This document shows, one piece after another, positions 8,188-16,912 of a DNA stretch of 64,000 nt. The notes below the pieces were generated by a model that made no database searches, was not told the origin of the DNA, and saw only the letters and a list, made by a program, of their open reading frames with translations. The stretch is from the NCBI RefSeq assembly GCF_027594865.1, contig NZ_CP089391.1:1828501-1892500 (forward strand). Reading direction: 5' to 3'. The position numbers and the translations under genes were made by a program. The DNA comes from Bradyrhizobium xenonodulans. Its GTDB lineage: Bacteria; Pseudomonadota; Alphaproteobacteria; Rhizobiales; Xanthobacteraceae. Numbering within the stretch: the first letter of the stretch is position 1; every line of letters begins with the position of its first letter.

Positions 8188-9234
8188 TCAGCTGCGCTCG
8201 TTCCTGACCGGCTGGATCGGCAGGCATTCGTTGCTGAAATAGCCGATGGCGTCGCGCACCACGGGAACGTGACAGACGAAGCCGGTCGGGCGGTACCGCA
8301 CCCTGATGCGATCAAGCTGCGCCATGGTCAGGGTCATGAACGCATCGAGCCGGCGGGCCTGAGACTGCAGCCTTTGCTCGTTGCTGACCGGCGGCTTCAT
8401 GGCGTCCGGCCGGCGATCGCCGGGGACCTCGCTGCTCGATGCCACTGCGCTCGATTGGCCGCGCAGCGCCTCGAAGCAATGGTTCATCACCAGGACGTGG
8501 TGCTTGGCGCTCCACCAGTTCAGGACGACGACCTTCTGCAGGGGATCGGCTGCGCCGCCCGGCAACCTGGCGCAGAGGGCGACATAGGCCTTCGGCCCGT
8601 TGGCGTTCGGATCGTTGCAGAGTTCTTCGCTGGGGCGCCCCGGATCGCTTCCATTGTAGGCGGCACCCTTGAACTGGGGAAGATTGGCTTCGGACTCGCA
8701 ATCGAAATTATACTTCGTGAGCAACGTGGCCGTCAGCGGATCCTGGTCGAGCGTGTGCTCGGCTGCGGCATCGCGATCCATGTCGCTTGGCCAGTCGATG
8801 TAGATCTCGGCCTTGCGCGCGAAGATGGCGCCGTTTCGCCGCAAGGCAGTTCGAGCCTTCCAATAGTCCGCGAACGGTTCGAGCGTCTTTGTGTCCACGG
8901 GAATGAAGGCGGGACTTGCTTGCGCCTTTGTCGGGCCGAGCCACTCGGGCAGAATGCTCTCCTGCAGCATCTGCACTTCGGCGAATGCGTTTGAAATCTC
9001 GATGAAGGTCTCCGTCGCCTTCTGCATGTCGGCCTTGGCCTGCTCGCCGACCTTCTGCTCGTAGGAATTCAGATACTGGAAGTATCCGCCCAGGAAGCCG
9101 GTCAGCAAGGTGACGGCCGTCAATCCTTTGGTGACCGACAGGCGGCTGTCCCAGGATTGAATCCGCTGCCATACGCCGGGGGCGTCGGGTGGCGATTGCG
9201 TACGCGCTGTGTCCTTTGGAAGGTCCTGCTCCAT
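8188..9234 (-). CDS. Membrane-anchored protein of unknown function
   Basis: The 348-residue protein starts MEQDLPKDTARTQSPPDAPG with a GGAGG ribosome site just upstream. One hydrophobic segment (about residues 38-55, TAVTLLTGFLGGYFQYL) anchors a large C-terminal part. That part begins with a probable coiled coil (QKVGEQAKADMQKATETFIE) and later has a Trp/His-rich NWWSAKHHVLVMNHC stretch and four to six Cys. I do not recognise a family. Codons upstream to 9306 are open but lack a ribosome site. No operon partner is apparent. Confidence 0.7.
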   Translation of the reverse strand: MEQDLPKDTARTQSPPDAPGVWQRIQSWDSRLSVTKGLTAVTLLTGFLGGYFQYLNSYEQKVGEQAKADMQKATETFIEISNAFAEVQMLQESILPEWLGPTKAQASPAFIPVDTKTLEPFADYWKARTALRRNGAIFARKAEIYIDWPSDMDRDAAAEHTLDQDPLTATLLTKYNFDCESEANLPQFKGAAYNGSDPGRPSEELCNDPNANGPKAYVALCARLPGGAADPLQKVVVLNWWSAKHHVLVMNHCFEALRGQSSAVASSSEVPGDRRPDAMKPPVSNEQRLQSQARRLDAFMTLTMAQLDRIRVRYRPTGFVCHVPVVRDAIGYFSNECLPIQPVRNERS

Positions 9235-9539
9235 TGTCGCCTCCAGCCTACTCCACGCCCCATGACGCGAGAGTAGCGCAATCCCGGATTGCGGATTGTG
9301 AAGCATTTCACTTCAAGTGAGGCAGGCGGGCTGTCGGAAATCGCGCGGCACAGTTCGCCGAGCGGGGTATGCAGCTCACGCAAGAGCGCCTTCATCGCGA
9401 GCCCCGCGACGATGACAAGATACCCCTGTTTTGCCCGACGGAGCAAACCGATTTCGCCAAATCCGTAAGTCATTGATTCTGCAGCAGTCGGCTACTGTGC
9501 ATGGGGTTGTTTTTCGAGTTTTTGTTTTTGGCGCCCTGA
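9235..9539. other. Intergenic region with one short shared sequence
   Basis: The 305-bp gap has no convincing gene. It contains a T-rich sequence near 9492-9524 that also occurs at 55520-55553. Confidence 0.45.
9492..9524. repeat. T-rich shared sequence, copy 1
   Basis: The first 22 bases, starting CTACTGTGCATGGGG, are identical to those at 55520-55541 and both continue into a T-rich tract. It lies just beyond the 3' end of the HAD gene. It may be an intergenic repeat of the genus or part of a terminator-like element. Confidence 0.5.
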
Positions 9540-10292
9540 TTACGACTGGTGCGGCACCAGCTCGGTCAGCGAGCGGATGATGCGGTCGGGCTTGACGGTC
9601 GAGCCTTCGGGCAGGCCGTCGCCGTGCACGTCGATCCAGATCGAATAGATGCCGAGGCGCTGCGGTGTCACGACTTCCCATTCCAGATTGTCGCCGATCA
9701 TCCAGGTGTCCGAAGGCGTGACGCCGAGCGCCTCCATCGCGTGCAGATAGGCGCGCTCCTCGGGCTTGCCGAAACCGTGCTCGCCCTCGATCTGGATGTG
9801 GTGGAAGCGGTGCGCGAGCTCGAAGCGCTCGACCTTGGCGCGCTGGGTGTCGCCCGCGCCGTTGGTCACCAGCGCGAGCTTGATGCCGAGCGCCTTCAAT
9901 TGGTCGATCGCCTCATGCGCGCCGGGGAAGACGAACATCTCCTCCTCGCGATAGGCGGTGAAGCGGTCGGCGAGGCGAATGGCGAGATCGTCGGGCAGGG
10001 CGCGGTGGCCGGCAGCGGCCAGCGCGGCGAAGCCGCCCTTGACCGTCAGATGGCGGGCTTCGGCGAGCTTGAGCCGCCACGAGGCGTCCGCATTGGCCCA
10101 GAAGTTCTTTGCGAAGGCGAGGACGGTGGTCGCGACCTGCTCCGGCGGCAGGGGCGCAAGCTCCTCGGCGAACTCTGCTGCAATCGTGTTCCAGGCGATC
10201 TCGGGCCGGCCATAGGCCGACAGGATGGTGTCGTCCATGTCGATCAGCATGGCGCGCGGCAGCGGCCTCGAATTGGGCTTCATCGCGGTCAT
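9540..10292 (-). CDS. HAD superfamily phosphatase (YjjG-like)
   Basis: The 250-residue protein has all four HAD motifs: DMDDT with nucleophile D18 and D20, LVTNG (motif II), the Lys in GFGKPEER (motif III) and IGDNLEWE (motif IV). A cap domain is inserted after motif I. It should dephosphorylate small phosphoesters or nucleotides; the substrate is unknown. The ATG at 10292 overlaps the hemF stop in an ATGA arrangement, so translation is probably coupled to hemF. Another in-frame ATG lies at 10298, but the GGAGGTG site is better spaced for 10292. Confidence 0.85.
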   Translation of the reverse strand: MTAMKPNSRPLPRAMLIDMDDTILSAYGRPEIAWNTIAAEFAEELAPLPPEQVATTVLAFAKNFWANADASWRLKLAEARHLTVKGGFAALAAAGHRALPDDLAIRLADRFTAYREEEMFVFPGAHEAIDQLKALGIKLALVTNGAGDTQRAKVERFELAHRFHHIQIEGEHGFGKPEERAYLHAMEALGVTPSDTWMIGDNLEWEVVTPQRLGIYSIWIDVHGDGLPEGSTVKPDRIIRSLTELVPHQS

Positions 10293-11176
10293 GGCCATTT
10301 CACCTCCGGCGGCAGCGACGACAGGATGGAGTCCACATTGCCGCCGGTCTTGAGCCCGAAGATGGTGCCGCGGTCGTAGAGCAGGTTGAATTCGACGTAG
10401 CGGCCGCGCCGGATCAATTGCTCCTCGCGATCCTCGGCCGTCCAGCTCGTCGCGAAATTGCGCCTGACGATGTCGGGGTAGATCTTCAGGAACGCGCGGC
10501 CGACATCCTGGGTGAAGGCGAGGTCGGCGTCCCAGTCGCCGCTGTCGTGCCAGTCGTAGAAGATGCCGCCGATGCCACGGGCCTCTTTCCGGTGCGGCAA
10601 ATAGAAATACTCGTCGCACCACTTCTTGTACTTGTCGTAGTCGGCAATGCCGTTGTGCTGCGCGCAGGCCTGTTTCATCGCGGCGTGGAAGGCGATGCTG
10701 TCGGCATCGTCCTGCGTGCGCCGGCGGTCGAGCACCGGCGTGAGATCGGCGCCGCCGCCGAACCAGGCTTTGGTGGTGACGACGAAGCGCGTGTTCATGT
10801 GCACCGCGGGCACGTGCGGATTGCGGTGATGCGCGATCAGCGAGATGCCGGAGGCCCAGAACTTCGGATCCTCCGCCGCGCCCGGGATCTGCGCGCGAAA
10901 CTCGGGTGCGAATTCGCCGTGCACGGTCGAGCAATGTACGCCGACCTTCTCGAACAGCCGGCCCGACATCACCGACATCACGCCACCGCCGCCGGCGGCA
11001 CCGGTATGATCGGTGCGCTGCCACGGCGTGCGTTTGAAGCGGCCGGCCTCGCCGGGATAGAGGCTTTCCGGCGCGTCGTCCTCCAGCCGTTCGAAGCTCG
11101 CGCAGATGTCGTCGCGCAAGGCCTCGAACCAGGTTCGGGCGCGCGTCTTGCGGTCGTCGATGATTGAGGCGTCCAT
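10289..11176 (-). CDS. hemF: Oxygen-dependent coproporphyrinogen III oxidase
   Basis: The 295-residue protein matches HemF throughout. Hallmarks are [38 protein letters not shown] and [11 protein letters not shown]. It oxidatively decarboxylates coproporphyrinogen III to protoporphyrinogen IX in haem synthesis and needs O2. It is cytosolic. The gene overlaps the HAD gene downstream by 4 bp, and a 90-bp palindromic element lies just upstream (11201-11290). The ATG at 11176 gives the usual length. Confidence 0.95.
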   Translation of the reverse strand: MDASIIDDRKTRARTWFEALRDDICASFERLEDDAPESLYPGEAGRFKRTPWQRTDHTGAAGGGGVMSVMSGRLFEKVGVHCSTVHGEFAPEFRAQIPGAAEDPKFWASGISLIAHHRNPHVPAVHMNTRFVVTTKAWFGGGADLTPVLDRRRTQDDADSIAFHAAMKQACAQHNGIADYDKYKKWCDEYFYLPHRKEARGIGGIFYDWHDSGDWDADLAFTQDVGRAFLKIYPDIVRRNFATSWTAEDREEQLIRRGRYVEFNLLYDRGTIFGLKTGGNVDSILSSLPPEVKWP

Positions 11177-11200
11177 ATTCTATTCCCGAGCGAAACTGCC

Positions 11201-11290
11201 GTAGGGTGGGCAAGGGCGCGTTCGCGCCGTGCCCACGATCTTTCACCATTGTCTTGGGTGGTGGGCACGCTACGCTTTGCCCACCCTACG
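11201..11290 (+). repeat. 90-bp palindromic element, copy 1
   Basis: It begins GTAGGGTGGGCAAGG and ends GCTTTGCCCACCCTACG, so the ends are inverted. The left half also has an internal dyad (GGGC...GCGC...GCGCC...GCCC). Copies of exactly the same length are at 34569-34658, 41824-41913 and, inverted, 45237-45326. It sits between hemF and queD. Confidence 0.85.
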
Positions 11291-11305
11291 AGACCGAGAT
11301 CGTAA

Positions 11306-11671
11306 CTAGCCTTGCGGACCGTAATAGGTGCAGCTCTCGTTGCAACTGTCACGGTGGACGCTGACGCGGGTGAGCTTGCCGATATGGGCCAGCCGCTCCC
11401 AGACGAAGCGCGACAGGTTTTCCAGCGTCGGTGTCCCCAGCGCCTCGATCTTGTTGAGGTATTTGTGGTCGAGCGTGAGCCGCACCTCTTCGATGGCGCG
11501 CTGGAGCAGGCCGAGATCGACCACCATGCCGGTCTTGGGGTCCGGCGTGCCGCGCACCGTCACCTCGGCGCGAAAGGAGTGGCCGTGGATCTCTTCGCTG
11601 GCCGCGCCAAACGTCGTTCCCGACAATGAGTGCGCCGCCTCGAAGCGGAACGATTTCGTCAATTCCCACAT
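11306..11671 (-). CDS. queD: 6-carboxytetrahydropterin synthase family protein (QueD/PTPS)
   Basis: The 121-residue protein, starting MWELTKSFRFEAAH, has the PTPS-fold zinc histidines H14, H29 and H31 (IHGH). Later stretches TGMVVDLGLLQ and LDHKYLN are typical. The QueD reaction converts dihydroneopterin triphosphate to 6-carboxytetrahydropterin for queuosine synthesis. The Cys normally four residues before HGH is absent: the sequence reads ASEEIHGH, with E26 and E27 in that region. queE lies directly upstream on the same strand, which supports the queuosine assignment. A TTG at 11686 is an alternative start, but the family usually begins at MWEL. Confidence 0.82.
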   Translation of the reverse strand: MWELTKSFRFEAAHSLSGTTFGAASEEIHGHSFRAEVTVRGTPDPKTGMVVDLGLLQRAIEEVRLTLDHKYLNKIEALGTPTLENLSRFVWERLAHIGKLTRVSVHRDSCNESCTYYGPQG

Positions 11672-11688
11672 CTGTTCGAAAACCAATC

Positions 11689-12321
11689 CTATCTGATGCC
11701 GAGCGATTTATGCGTCTGCACGCTCAGCCGCCATTGCGGATGATTCAGGCAATAGTCGATCGCACGCGCGGTATTCTGGACGACCTCGGGTCCGTCCATC
11801 GGCTGGAGCGAGAAGCGCTCGAAGGCGAGGTGCTCGAAAGTCTCGGGTGCGGCAAGCGCCTGCGGATAGACCAGCTTCAGCTCGTGGCCGCGGCGCAGGA
11901 CGAGCTCGCTGCCGCCCTTGGGGCTGACGCAGATCCAGTCGAGCCCCGCGGGCGCTTCGATTGTTCCGTTGGTCTCGACGCCGATCTCGAAGCCACGCGC
12001 ATGCAGGGCGTCAATCAGGTCGGTGTCGACCTGGAGCAGCGGCTCGCCGCCGGTCAGCACCACGTAGCGGTTGTCGGAGGAGGCGGTCCATTGCGCGGCG
12101 ATGGTGTCGGCGAGTTCCGCAGCCGAGGCGTAGCGGCCGCCGAGTGTGCCGTCGGTGCCGACGAAATCCGTGTCGCAGAATTTGCAGGTCGCCGACGGCC
12201 GGTCGGCCTCGCGGCCGCTCCAGAGGTTGCAGCCGGCAAAACGGCAAAACACGGACGCGCGCCCGGCATGGGCGCCTTCGCCTTGCAGGGTCAGGAAGAT
12301 TTCCTTGACCGCGTAACTCAA
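11689..12321 (-). CDS. queE: 7-carboxy-7-deazaguanine synthase
   Basis: The 210-residue radical SAM enzyme begins MSYAVKEIFLTLQGEGAHAG, the QueE signature. The iron-sulfur cysteines are spaced C31-x14-C46-x2-C49, the unusual spacing seen in QueE. It converts 6-carboxytetrahydropterin to 7-carboxy-7-deazaguanine on the way to preQ0 and queuosine. It lies between trmL (15 bp upstream) and queD on the same strand, probably in one transcript. Confidence 0.93.
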   Translation of the reverse strand: MSYAVKEIFLTLQGEGAHAGRASVFCRFAGCNLWSGREADRPSATCKFCDTDFVGTDGTLGGRYASAAELADTIAAQWTASSDNRYVVLTGGEPLLQVDTDLIDALHARGFEIGVETNGTIEAPAGLDWICVSPKGGSELVLRRGHELKLVYPQALAAPETFEHLAFERFSLQPMDGPEVVQNTARAIDYCLNHPQWRLSVQTHKSLGIR

Positions 12322-12336
12322 CCGTCTCTCCTCAAA

Positions 12337-12798
12337 CTATGGGCCCTTGGGGTTCCGAAGCTGCCGCAGCGCCTCGCCTGCGGCCATCGCCGCGGTCATG
12401 GCGACATTGAGCGACCGCAGCCCCGGATGGATCGGGATCACCAGCCGTGCATCGGCGGCCTCGACCACCGCGTCGGTGACGCCGGCGCTCTCGCGCCCGA
12501 ATAGCAGGATGTCGGACGTCTGGTAATGAAAATCGCGGTAGTCAGCGGCGGCCTTGGTGGTGAACAGCAGCAGCCGGTAGCCCTGTGCCGCGCGCCACTC
12601 CTCGAATTTCGACCAGGAGTCGTGCCTGGTAAGGCTGACATGGTCGAGGTAATCCATTCCCGCCCGGCGGAACAAGCGGTCGGAGACCGGGAAGCCCGCC
12701 GGTTCGATGATATGGGCGGCCATGCCCAGACAGGCGCACAGCCTGAGAATCGTGCCGGTGTTCTGGGCGATGTCGGGTTGGAAAAGCGCGATCTGCAT
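12337..12798 (-). CDS. trmL: tRNA (cytidine(34)-2'-O)-methyltransferase
   Basis: The 153-residue SPOUT methyltransferase starts MQIALFQPDIAQNTGTILRL, the TrmL opening. The knot motifs are LLFGRESAGV, IPIHPGLRSLNVAMTAAM and the family helix EALRQLRN. It methylates the ribose of the wobble base 34 of leucine tRNAs using SAM. Upstream in-frame codons to 12873 are not family-like. The gene is followed closely by queE and queD, whose product also modifies position 34, of other tRNAs. Confidence 0.9.
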   Translation of the reverse strand: MQIALFQPDIAQNTGTILRLCACLGMAAHIIEPAGFPVSDRLFRRAGMDYLDHVSLTRHDSWSKFEEWRAAQGYRLLLFTTKAAADYRDFHYQTSDILLFGRESAGVTDAVVEAADARLVIPIHPGLRSLNVAMTAAMAAGEALRQLRNPKGP

Positions 12799-13076
12799 GG
12801 GCTGTATCGGGGTCGGTGCGGGCCGGAAATGTCTCAATAAAACATCGCTGGCTGCGGAATTCGTGCATTGCACGCTCCCACGCCGTTAGCGGGCTTGCGC
12901 TCGCCCGGCAAGGGTGCCAATAGAACGATTCTGGACTGCTGTTTTCGCCTTGTTTTGGCGGGGACGAGTGAAGTTCTGCCGCCGCGGGGGGCCGCGGGCG
13001 CCGGCAGGCTGTTCCGGGGACCTTGGGGGCTCCTGGAGCGGTTCCACCGGCAGCATAAGAAGAAAGGGTTGGAATC

Positions 13077-13607
13077 GTGACGACAGCGTCTTCGGCGGAC
13101 CATCCGACACGCCGTGATTTCTTATTCGTTGCAACGGGGGCAGCTGCAGCAGTAGGGGGCGCAGCTGCGCTCTGGCCCTTCATCTCCCAAATGAATCCTG
13201 ATGCGTCGACCATCGCGGCCGGTGCGCCGATCGAGGTCGATCTCAGCCCGGTCGCCGAGGGCCAGGACATCAAGGTGTTCTGGCGCGGCAAGCCGATCTA
13301 CATCAGCCACCGCACCAAGAAGCAGATCGACGAGGCGCGCGCCGTCAACGTGGCGAGCCTGCCCGATCCGCAGAGCGACGAGGCCCGGGTCAAGTCCGGC
13401 CACGAGCAATGGCTGGTCGTGATCGGCATCTGCACCCATCTCGGCTGCATCCCGATCGCCCATGAAGGCAATTACGACGGGTTCTTCTGCCCCTGCCATG
13501 GTTCGCAGTACGATTCGTCCGGCCGCATCCGCCAGGGGCCCGCGCCCGCGAACCTGCCGGTGCCGCCGTACCAGTTCGTTTCCGACACCAAAATCCAGAT
13601 CGGCTGA
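13077..13607 (+). CDS. petA: Ubiquinol-cytochrome c reductase, Rieske iron-sulfur subunit
   Basis: The 176-residue subunit has a Tat-type N-terminus ([18 protein letters not shown]) that stays as a membrane anchor. The 2Fe-2S ligands are in C119-T-H121-L-G-C124 and C138-P-C140-H141-G-S. It carries electrons from ubiquinol to cytochrome c1 in the bc1 complex, facing the periplasm. The GTG start has a GAAAGGG site upstream. fbcH follows after 62 bp, the known fbcFH arrangement of Bradyrhizobium. Confidence 0.96.
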   Translation: MTTASSADHPTRRDFLFVATGAAAAVGGAAALWPFISQMNPDASTIAAGAPIEVDLSPVAEGQDIKVFWRGKPIYISHRTKKQIDEARAVNVASLPDPQSDEARVKSGHEQWLVVIGICTHLGCIPIAHEGNYDGFFCPCHGSQYDSSGRIRQGPAPANLPVPPYQFVSDTKIQIG

Positions 13608-13669
13608 GCTTCGGACCTGCGTCCGAAGCCTCGCGTCGTCTCGTCGTTTTATTTCCTCAGGATCGCATC

Positions 13670-15733
13670 ATGAGCGGACCATCCGACTACCAGCCGAGCA
13701 ATCCGGCCCTGCAATGGATCGAGCGACGTCTGCCGATCCTCGGTCTCGTCCATTCCTCCTTCGTCGTCTATCCCACCCCGCGCAATCTGAACTACTGGTG
13801 GACCTTCGGCGCCATCCTCTCCTTCATGCTGGGGATGCAGATCCTGACCGGCGTGATCCTGGCGATGCACTACACGCCGCATGCCGATCTCGCCTTCAAG
13901 TCGGTCGAGCTGCTGGTCCGTGACGTCAATTACGGCTGGCTGCTGCGCAACATGCACGCCTGCGGCGCGTCGATGTTCTTCTTCGCGGTCTACGTCCACA
14001 TGCTGCGCGGCCTCTATTACGGCTCCTACAAGGAGCCGCGCGAGGTCCTGTGGATCCTCGGCGTCATCATCTACCTCCTGATGATGGCGACGGGCTTCAT
14101 GGGCTACGTGCTGCCGTGGGGCCAGATGAGCTTCTGGGGCGCCACCGTCATCACCAATCTGTTCTCCGCCATCCCCTATGTCGGCGAGAGCATCGTGACG
14201 CTGCTGTGGGGCGGCTATTCGGTCGGCAACCCGACGCTGAACCGCTTCTTCTCGCTGCACTATCTGCTGCCGTTCCTGATCGCGGGCGTCGTCGTGCTCC
14301 ACGTCTGGGCGCTGCATGTCGCCGGCCAGAACAATCCCGACGGCGTCGAACCGAAGACGGAAAAGGACACGGTGCCGTTCACGCCGCATGCGACCATCAA
14401 GGATGGCTTCGGCGTCGCCTGCTTCATGCTGCTGTACGCCTGGTTCATCTTCTACATGCCGAACTATCTCGGCGATGCCGACAACTACATCCCGGCGAAC
14501 CCGGGCGTGACGCCGCCGCACATCGTGCCGGAATGGTATTACCTGCCATTCTACGCGATCCTGCGCTCGATCCCGAACAAGCTCGCGGGCGTCATCGGGA
14601 TGTTCTCGGCGATCATCATCCTGTGCTTCCTGCCCTGGCTCGACGCAGCGAAGACGAGGTCGTCGAAGTACCGTCCGCTCGCCAAGCAGTTCTTCTGGAT
14701 CTTCGTCGCGGTCTGCATCCTGCTCGGCTATCTCGGTGCGCAGCCGCCGGAAGGCATCTACGTGATCGCCGGCCGCATCCTGACGGTCTGCTATTTCGCC
14801 TACTTCCTGATCGTGCTGCCGCTGCTCTCGCGCATCGAGACGCCGCGGCCGGTGCCGAACTCGATCTCGGAAGCGATCCTGACCAAGAGCGGGAAGGCCG
14901 TGGCCTCCGTCGCGGTCATGCTCGTCGCGGCCGGCGCGCTGTTCCTCGGCAGCATGCAGGACGCACGCGCCTCCGAAGGCAGCGACAAGCCGCCGGGCAA
15001 CAAATGGTCGTTCGCGGGCCCTTTCGGCAAGTATGACCGTGGCGCGCTCCAGCGCGGCCTCAAGGTCTACAAGGAAGTCTGCGCCAGCTGTCACGGCCTG
15101 TCGTACATTGCCTTCCGCAACCTCGCGGAAGCCGGCGGCCCGGGCTATTCGGTGGCGCAGGCGGCGGCGTTTGCCTCGGACTACAAGATCAAGGACGGTC
15201 CGAACGATTCCGGTGACATGTTCGAGCGTTCCGGCCGGCCGGCGGACTACTTCCCCTCGCCATTCCCGAACGAGCAGGCAGCCCGTGCGGCGAACGGCGG
15301 CGCGGCGCCGCCCGACCTGTCGCTGATCACCAAGGCGCGCTCCTACGGCCGCGGCTTCCCAATGTTCATCGTCGACTTCTTCACCCAGTACCAGGAGCAG
15401 GGCCCGGATTACGTCTCGGCGGTGCTGCAGGGCTTTGAGGAGAAGGTGCCCGAGGGTGTGACCATCCCGGAGGGCTCCTACTACAACAAGTACTTCCCGG
15501 GTCATGCTATCAAGATGCCGAAGCCGCTCAGCGACGGCCAGGTGACCTATGACGACGGCTCGCCGACCACGGTCGCGCAATACGCCAAGGACGTCACCAC
15601 GTTCCTGATGTGGACCGCCGAGCCGCACATGGAAGCGCGCAAGCGCCTCGGCTTCCAGGTGTTCATCTTCCTGATCATCTTCGCCGGCCTGATGTACTTC
15701 ACCAAGAAGAAGGTCTGGGCCGACTCCCATTGA
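13670..15733 (+). CDS. fbcH: Cytochrome b/c1 fusion protein of the bc1 complex
   Basis: The 687-residue polyprotein joins cytochrome b (about 1-410, eight membrane helices, Qo-site P287-E-W-Y290) to cytochrome c1 (about 435-687). The junction holds a signal-peptide-like stretch ([12 protein letters not shown]...DARASEG) where cleavage is expected. The c1 part has the haem site C471-A-S-C474-H475, a candidate Met ligand M616 in [10 protein letters not shown], and a C-terminal anchor helix. In B. japonicum this polyprotein is cut after synthesis into the two cytochromes. It transfers electrons from quinol to cytochrome c and pumps protons. It is cotranscribed with petA and ends at a strong terminator. 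Confidence 0.97.
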   Translation: MSGPSDYQPSNPALQWIERRLPILGLVHSSFVVYPTPRNLNYWWTFGAILSFMLGMQILTGVILAMHYTPHADLAFKSVELLVRDVNYGWLLRNMHACGASMFFFAVYVHMLRGLYYGSYKEPREVLWILGVIIYLLMMATGFMGYVLPWGQMSFWGATVITNLFSAIPYVGESIVTLLWGGYSVGNPTLNRFFSLHYLLPFLIAGVVVLHVWALHVAGQNNPDGVEPKTEKDTVPFTPHATIKDGFGVACFMLLYAWFIFYMPNYLGDADNYIPANPGVTPPHIVPEWYYLPFYAILRSIPNKLAGVIGMFSAIIILCFLPWLDAAKTRSSKYRPLAKQFFWIFVAVCILLGYLGAQPPEGIYVIAGRILTVCYFAYFLIVLPLLSRIETPRPVPNSISEAILTKSGKAVASVAVMLVAAGALFLGSMQDARASEGSDKPPGNKWSFAGPFGKYDRGALQRGLKVYKEVCASCHGLSYIAFRNLAEAGGPGYSVAQAAAFASDYKIKDGPNDSGDMFERSGRPADYFPSPFPNEQAARAANGGAAPPDLSLITKARSYGRGFPMFIVDFFTQYQEQGPDYVSAVLQGFEEKVPEGVTIPEGSYYNKYFPGHAIKMPKPLSDGQVTYDDGSPTTVAQYAKDVTTFLMWTAEPHMEARKRLGFQVFIFLIIFAGLMYFTKKKVWADSH

Positions 15734-15755
15734 GCGGCGCGAGACGAGAATGAAG

Positions 15756-15779
15756 AAGCCCCCGCAAGGGGGCTTTTTT
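15756..15779 (+). terminator. Rho-independent terminator after fbcH
   Basis: An 8-bp GC-rich stem (AAGCCCCC/GGGGGCTT) with a GCAA tetraloop is followed directly by a T run, 22 bp after the fbcH stop. Confidence 0.93.
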
Positions 15780-15876
15780 GTTGGGCACGAGAGTGTGTTG
15801 TTCGGCGCGATTGCCTATCGCGCGCGCAGCCGCCAAGATACCGCAACCGCTCCCCCAAAACTCATCGGAGGACACC

Positions 15877-16551
15877 ATGGGAACCGCCATCACCTTCAAA
15901 CGCCCGGACGGCAAGGATGCCTCGGGCTATCTCGCCAATGCCGCGCGCGGCAACGCGCCGGGTGTGGTCGTGATCCAGGAATGGTGGGGCCTGTCGGACC
16001 AGATCAAGGGCCTCTGCGACCGCTTCGCGCTGGCCGGTTTCGATGCGCTGGCGCCCGATCTCTACAAGGGCAAGGTGGTGCCGTATCACGACACGGATTC
16101 CGCCAACAAGGAGATGAACTCGCTCGACTTCATGGATGCGACGACGCAGACCGTGCGCGGCGCCACGCAATATCTGTCGCGCAACGGCGCCAAGGTCGGG
16201 CTGACAGGCTTCTGCCTCGGCGGCGCCGTCGCCATCATCGGTGCGACGAAGATCCCGGAGCTCGCTGCCGGCGTCGTGTTCTACGGCATCCCGCCGGAGC
16301 AGGCGGCCAAGCCCGCCGACGTCAAGATCCCGCTCCAGGCTCATTTCGCCAACAAGGACGATTGGTGCACGCCGGAGCTGGTCAATGGCTTCGAAACGGC
16401 CATGAAGGCTGCCGGCAAGTCGCTGGAGTTGTTCCGCTATGACGCGGAGCACGCCTTCGTCAACGAACAGCGCCAGGCCGTGCACGACCGCGAAGCCGCC
16501 GAACTCGCTTGGGGACGGGCGACGGAGTTTTTTAGGAAGCATCTGGGGTAG
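15877..16551 (+). CDS. Dienelactone hydrolase family protein
   Basis: The 224-residue cytosolic protein has the dienelactone hydrolase triad: C113 in GFCLGG, D161 in NKDDWC and H192 in DAEHAFVN. The spacing equals that of Pseudomonas dienelactone hydrolase. The Cys nucleophile, the substrate-facing EWWGL stretch and the length all fit. It hydrolyses dienelactones or related carboxymethylene lactones; the natural substrate here is not shown by context. A GGAGG site precedes the ATG at 15877. Confidence 0.88.
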   Translation: MGTAITFKRPDGKDASGYLANAARGNAPGVVVIQEWWGLSDQIKGLCDRFALAGFDALAPDLYKGKVVPYHDTDSANKEMNSLDFMDATTQTVRGATQYLSRNGAKVGLTGFCLGGAVAIIGATKIPELAAGVVFYGIPPEQAAKPADVKIPLQAHFANKDDWCTPELVNGFETAMKAAGKSLELFRYDAEHAFVNEQRQAVHDREAAELAWGRATEFFRKHLG

Positions 16552-16559
16552 GGACCGCG

Positions 16560-16715
16560 TCAGATCGATCCGAAGACGAAAGCCGTCGAGAACACGAGGC
16601 CTTCGTGATCCCGGAGGAGCATAAAGCGGCCGTTCGCGAGGGTCTCGATCAAGCCGAGCGCGGCGAGTTTGCCAGCGATGCCGAGATGGCAGCCCTTTGG
16701 AAGCGGTGTGGCCTT
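16560..16715 (-). pseudogene. Possible gene remnant bordering a repeat
   Basis: Reading leftward, the frame encodes a plausible C-terminus (GCHLGIAGKLAALGLIE, then FMLLRDHEGLVF) ending at a stop near 16560. Its upstream side runs straight into the 85-bp palindromic element at 16723-16807, so no normal start is available. It may be the remaining 3' part of a gene displaced by the repeat. I do not recognise the family, and it may be chance. Confidence 0.25.
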
Positions 16716-16722
16716 TGACTTT

Positions 16723-16807
16723 GTAGCCCGGATGGAGCGCAGCGCAATCCGGGGCCTGTTTCCTTGTGGCACGAACCCCGGATTGCGCTGCGTTCCATCC
16801 GAGCTAC
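16723..16807. repeat. 85-bp palindromic intergenic element
   Basis: It begins GTAGCCCGGATGGAGCGCAG and ends with the near-exact inverse (CTGCGTTCCATCCGAGCTAC). The arms of about 30 bp hold GCAATCCGGGG and CCCCGGATTGC. It is unrelated in sequence to the 90-bp elements but similar in size and position. Confidence 0.8.
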
Positions 16808-16860
16808 GCCAGGCCGGCCCACCCTTGACGCCGCCCCCTCGCCATGATGATAGTTCCCCC

Positions 16861-16908
16861 ATGAGCACCGTCGTCCGCCCAGCCCGTCTTTGGTGGCGCA
16901 CCTCCTAA
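16861..16908 (+). CDS. trpL: trp operon leader peptide
   Basis: A 15-codon ORF, MSTVVRPARLWWRTS, lies 115 bp before trpE(G) and contains two adjacent Trp codons. This is the layout of an attenuation leader peptide: when charged tRNA-Trp is scarce, the ribosome stalls at the Trp codons. Two mutually exclusive hairpins follow immediately (16913-16957 and 16949-16971). Confidence 0.83.
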   Translation: MSTVVRPARLWWRTS

Positions 16909-16912
16909 CGAG

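Noticed and set aside
9120..9473. 117-codon minus-strand frame upstream of the 348-residue protein
   Set aside because: It overlaps the first part of the real gene in another frame, has no ribosome site and no protein-like features.
10299..11249. Upstream extension of the HAD frame across hemF
   Set aside because: It is a frame-shifted copy of the hemF region; the HAD protein starts at 10292 beside the hemF stop.
13649..15730. Open frame of 693 codons on the minus strand opposite fbcH
   Set aside because: It lies wholly antisense to the cytochrome b/c1 gene; its product is Arg/Asp/His-rich with no fold-like pattern. It is a GC-rich shadow.
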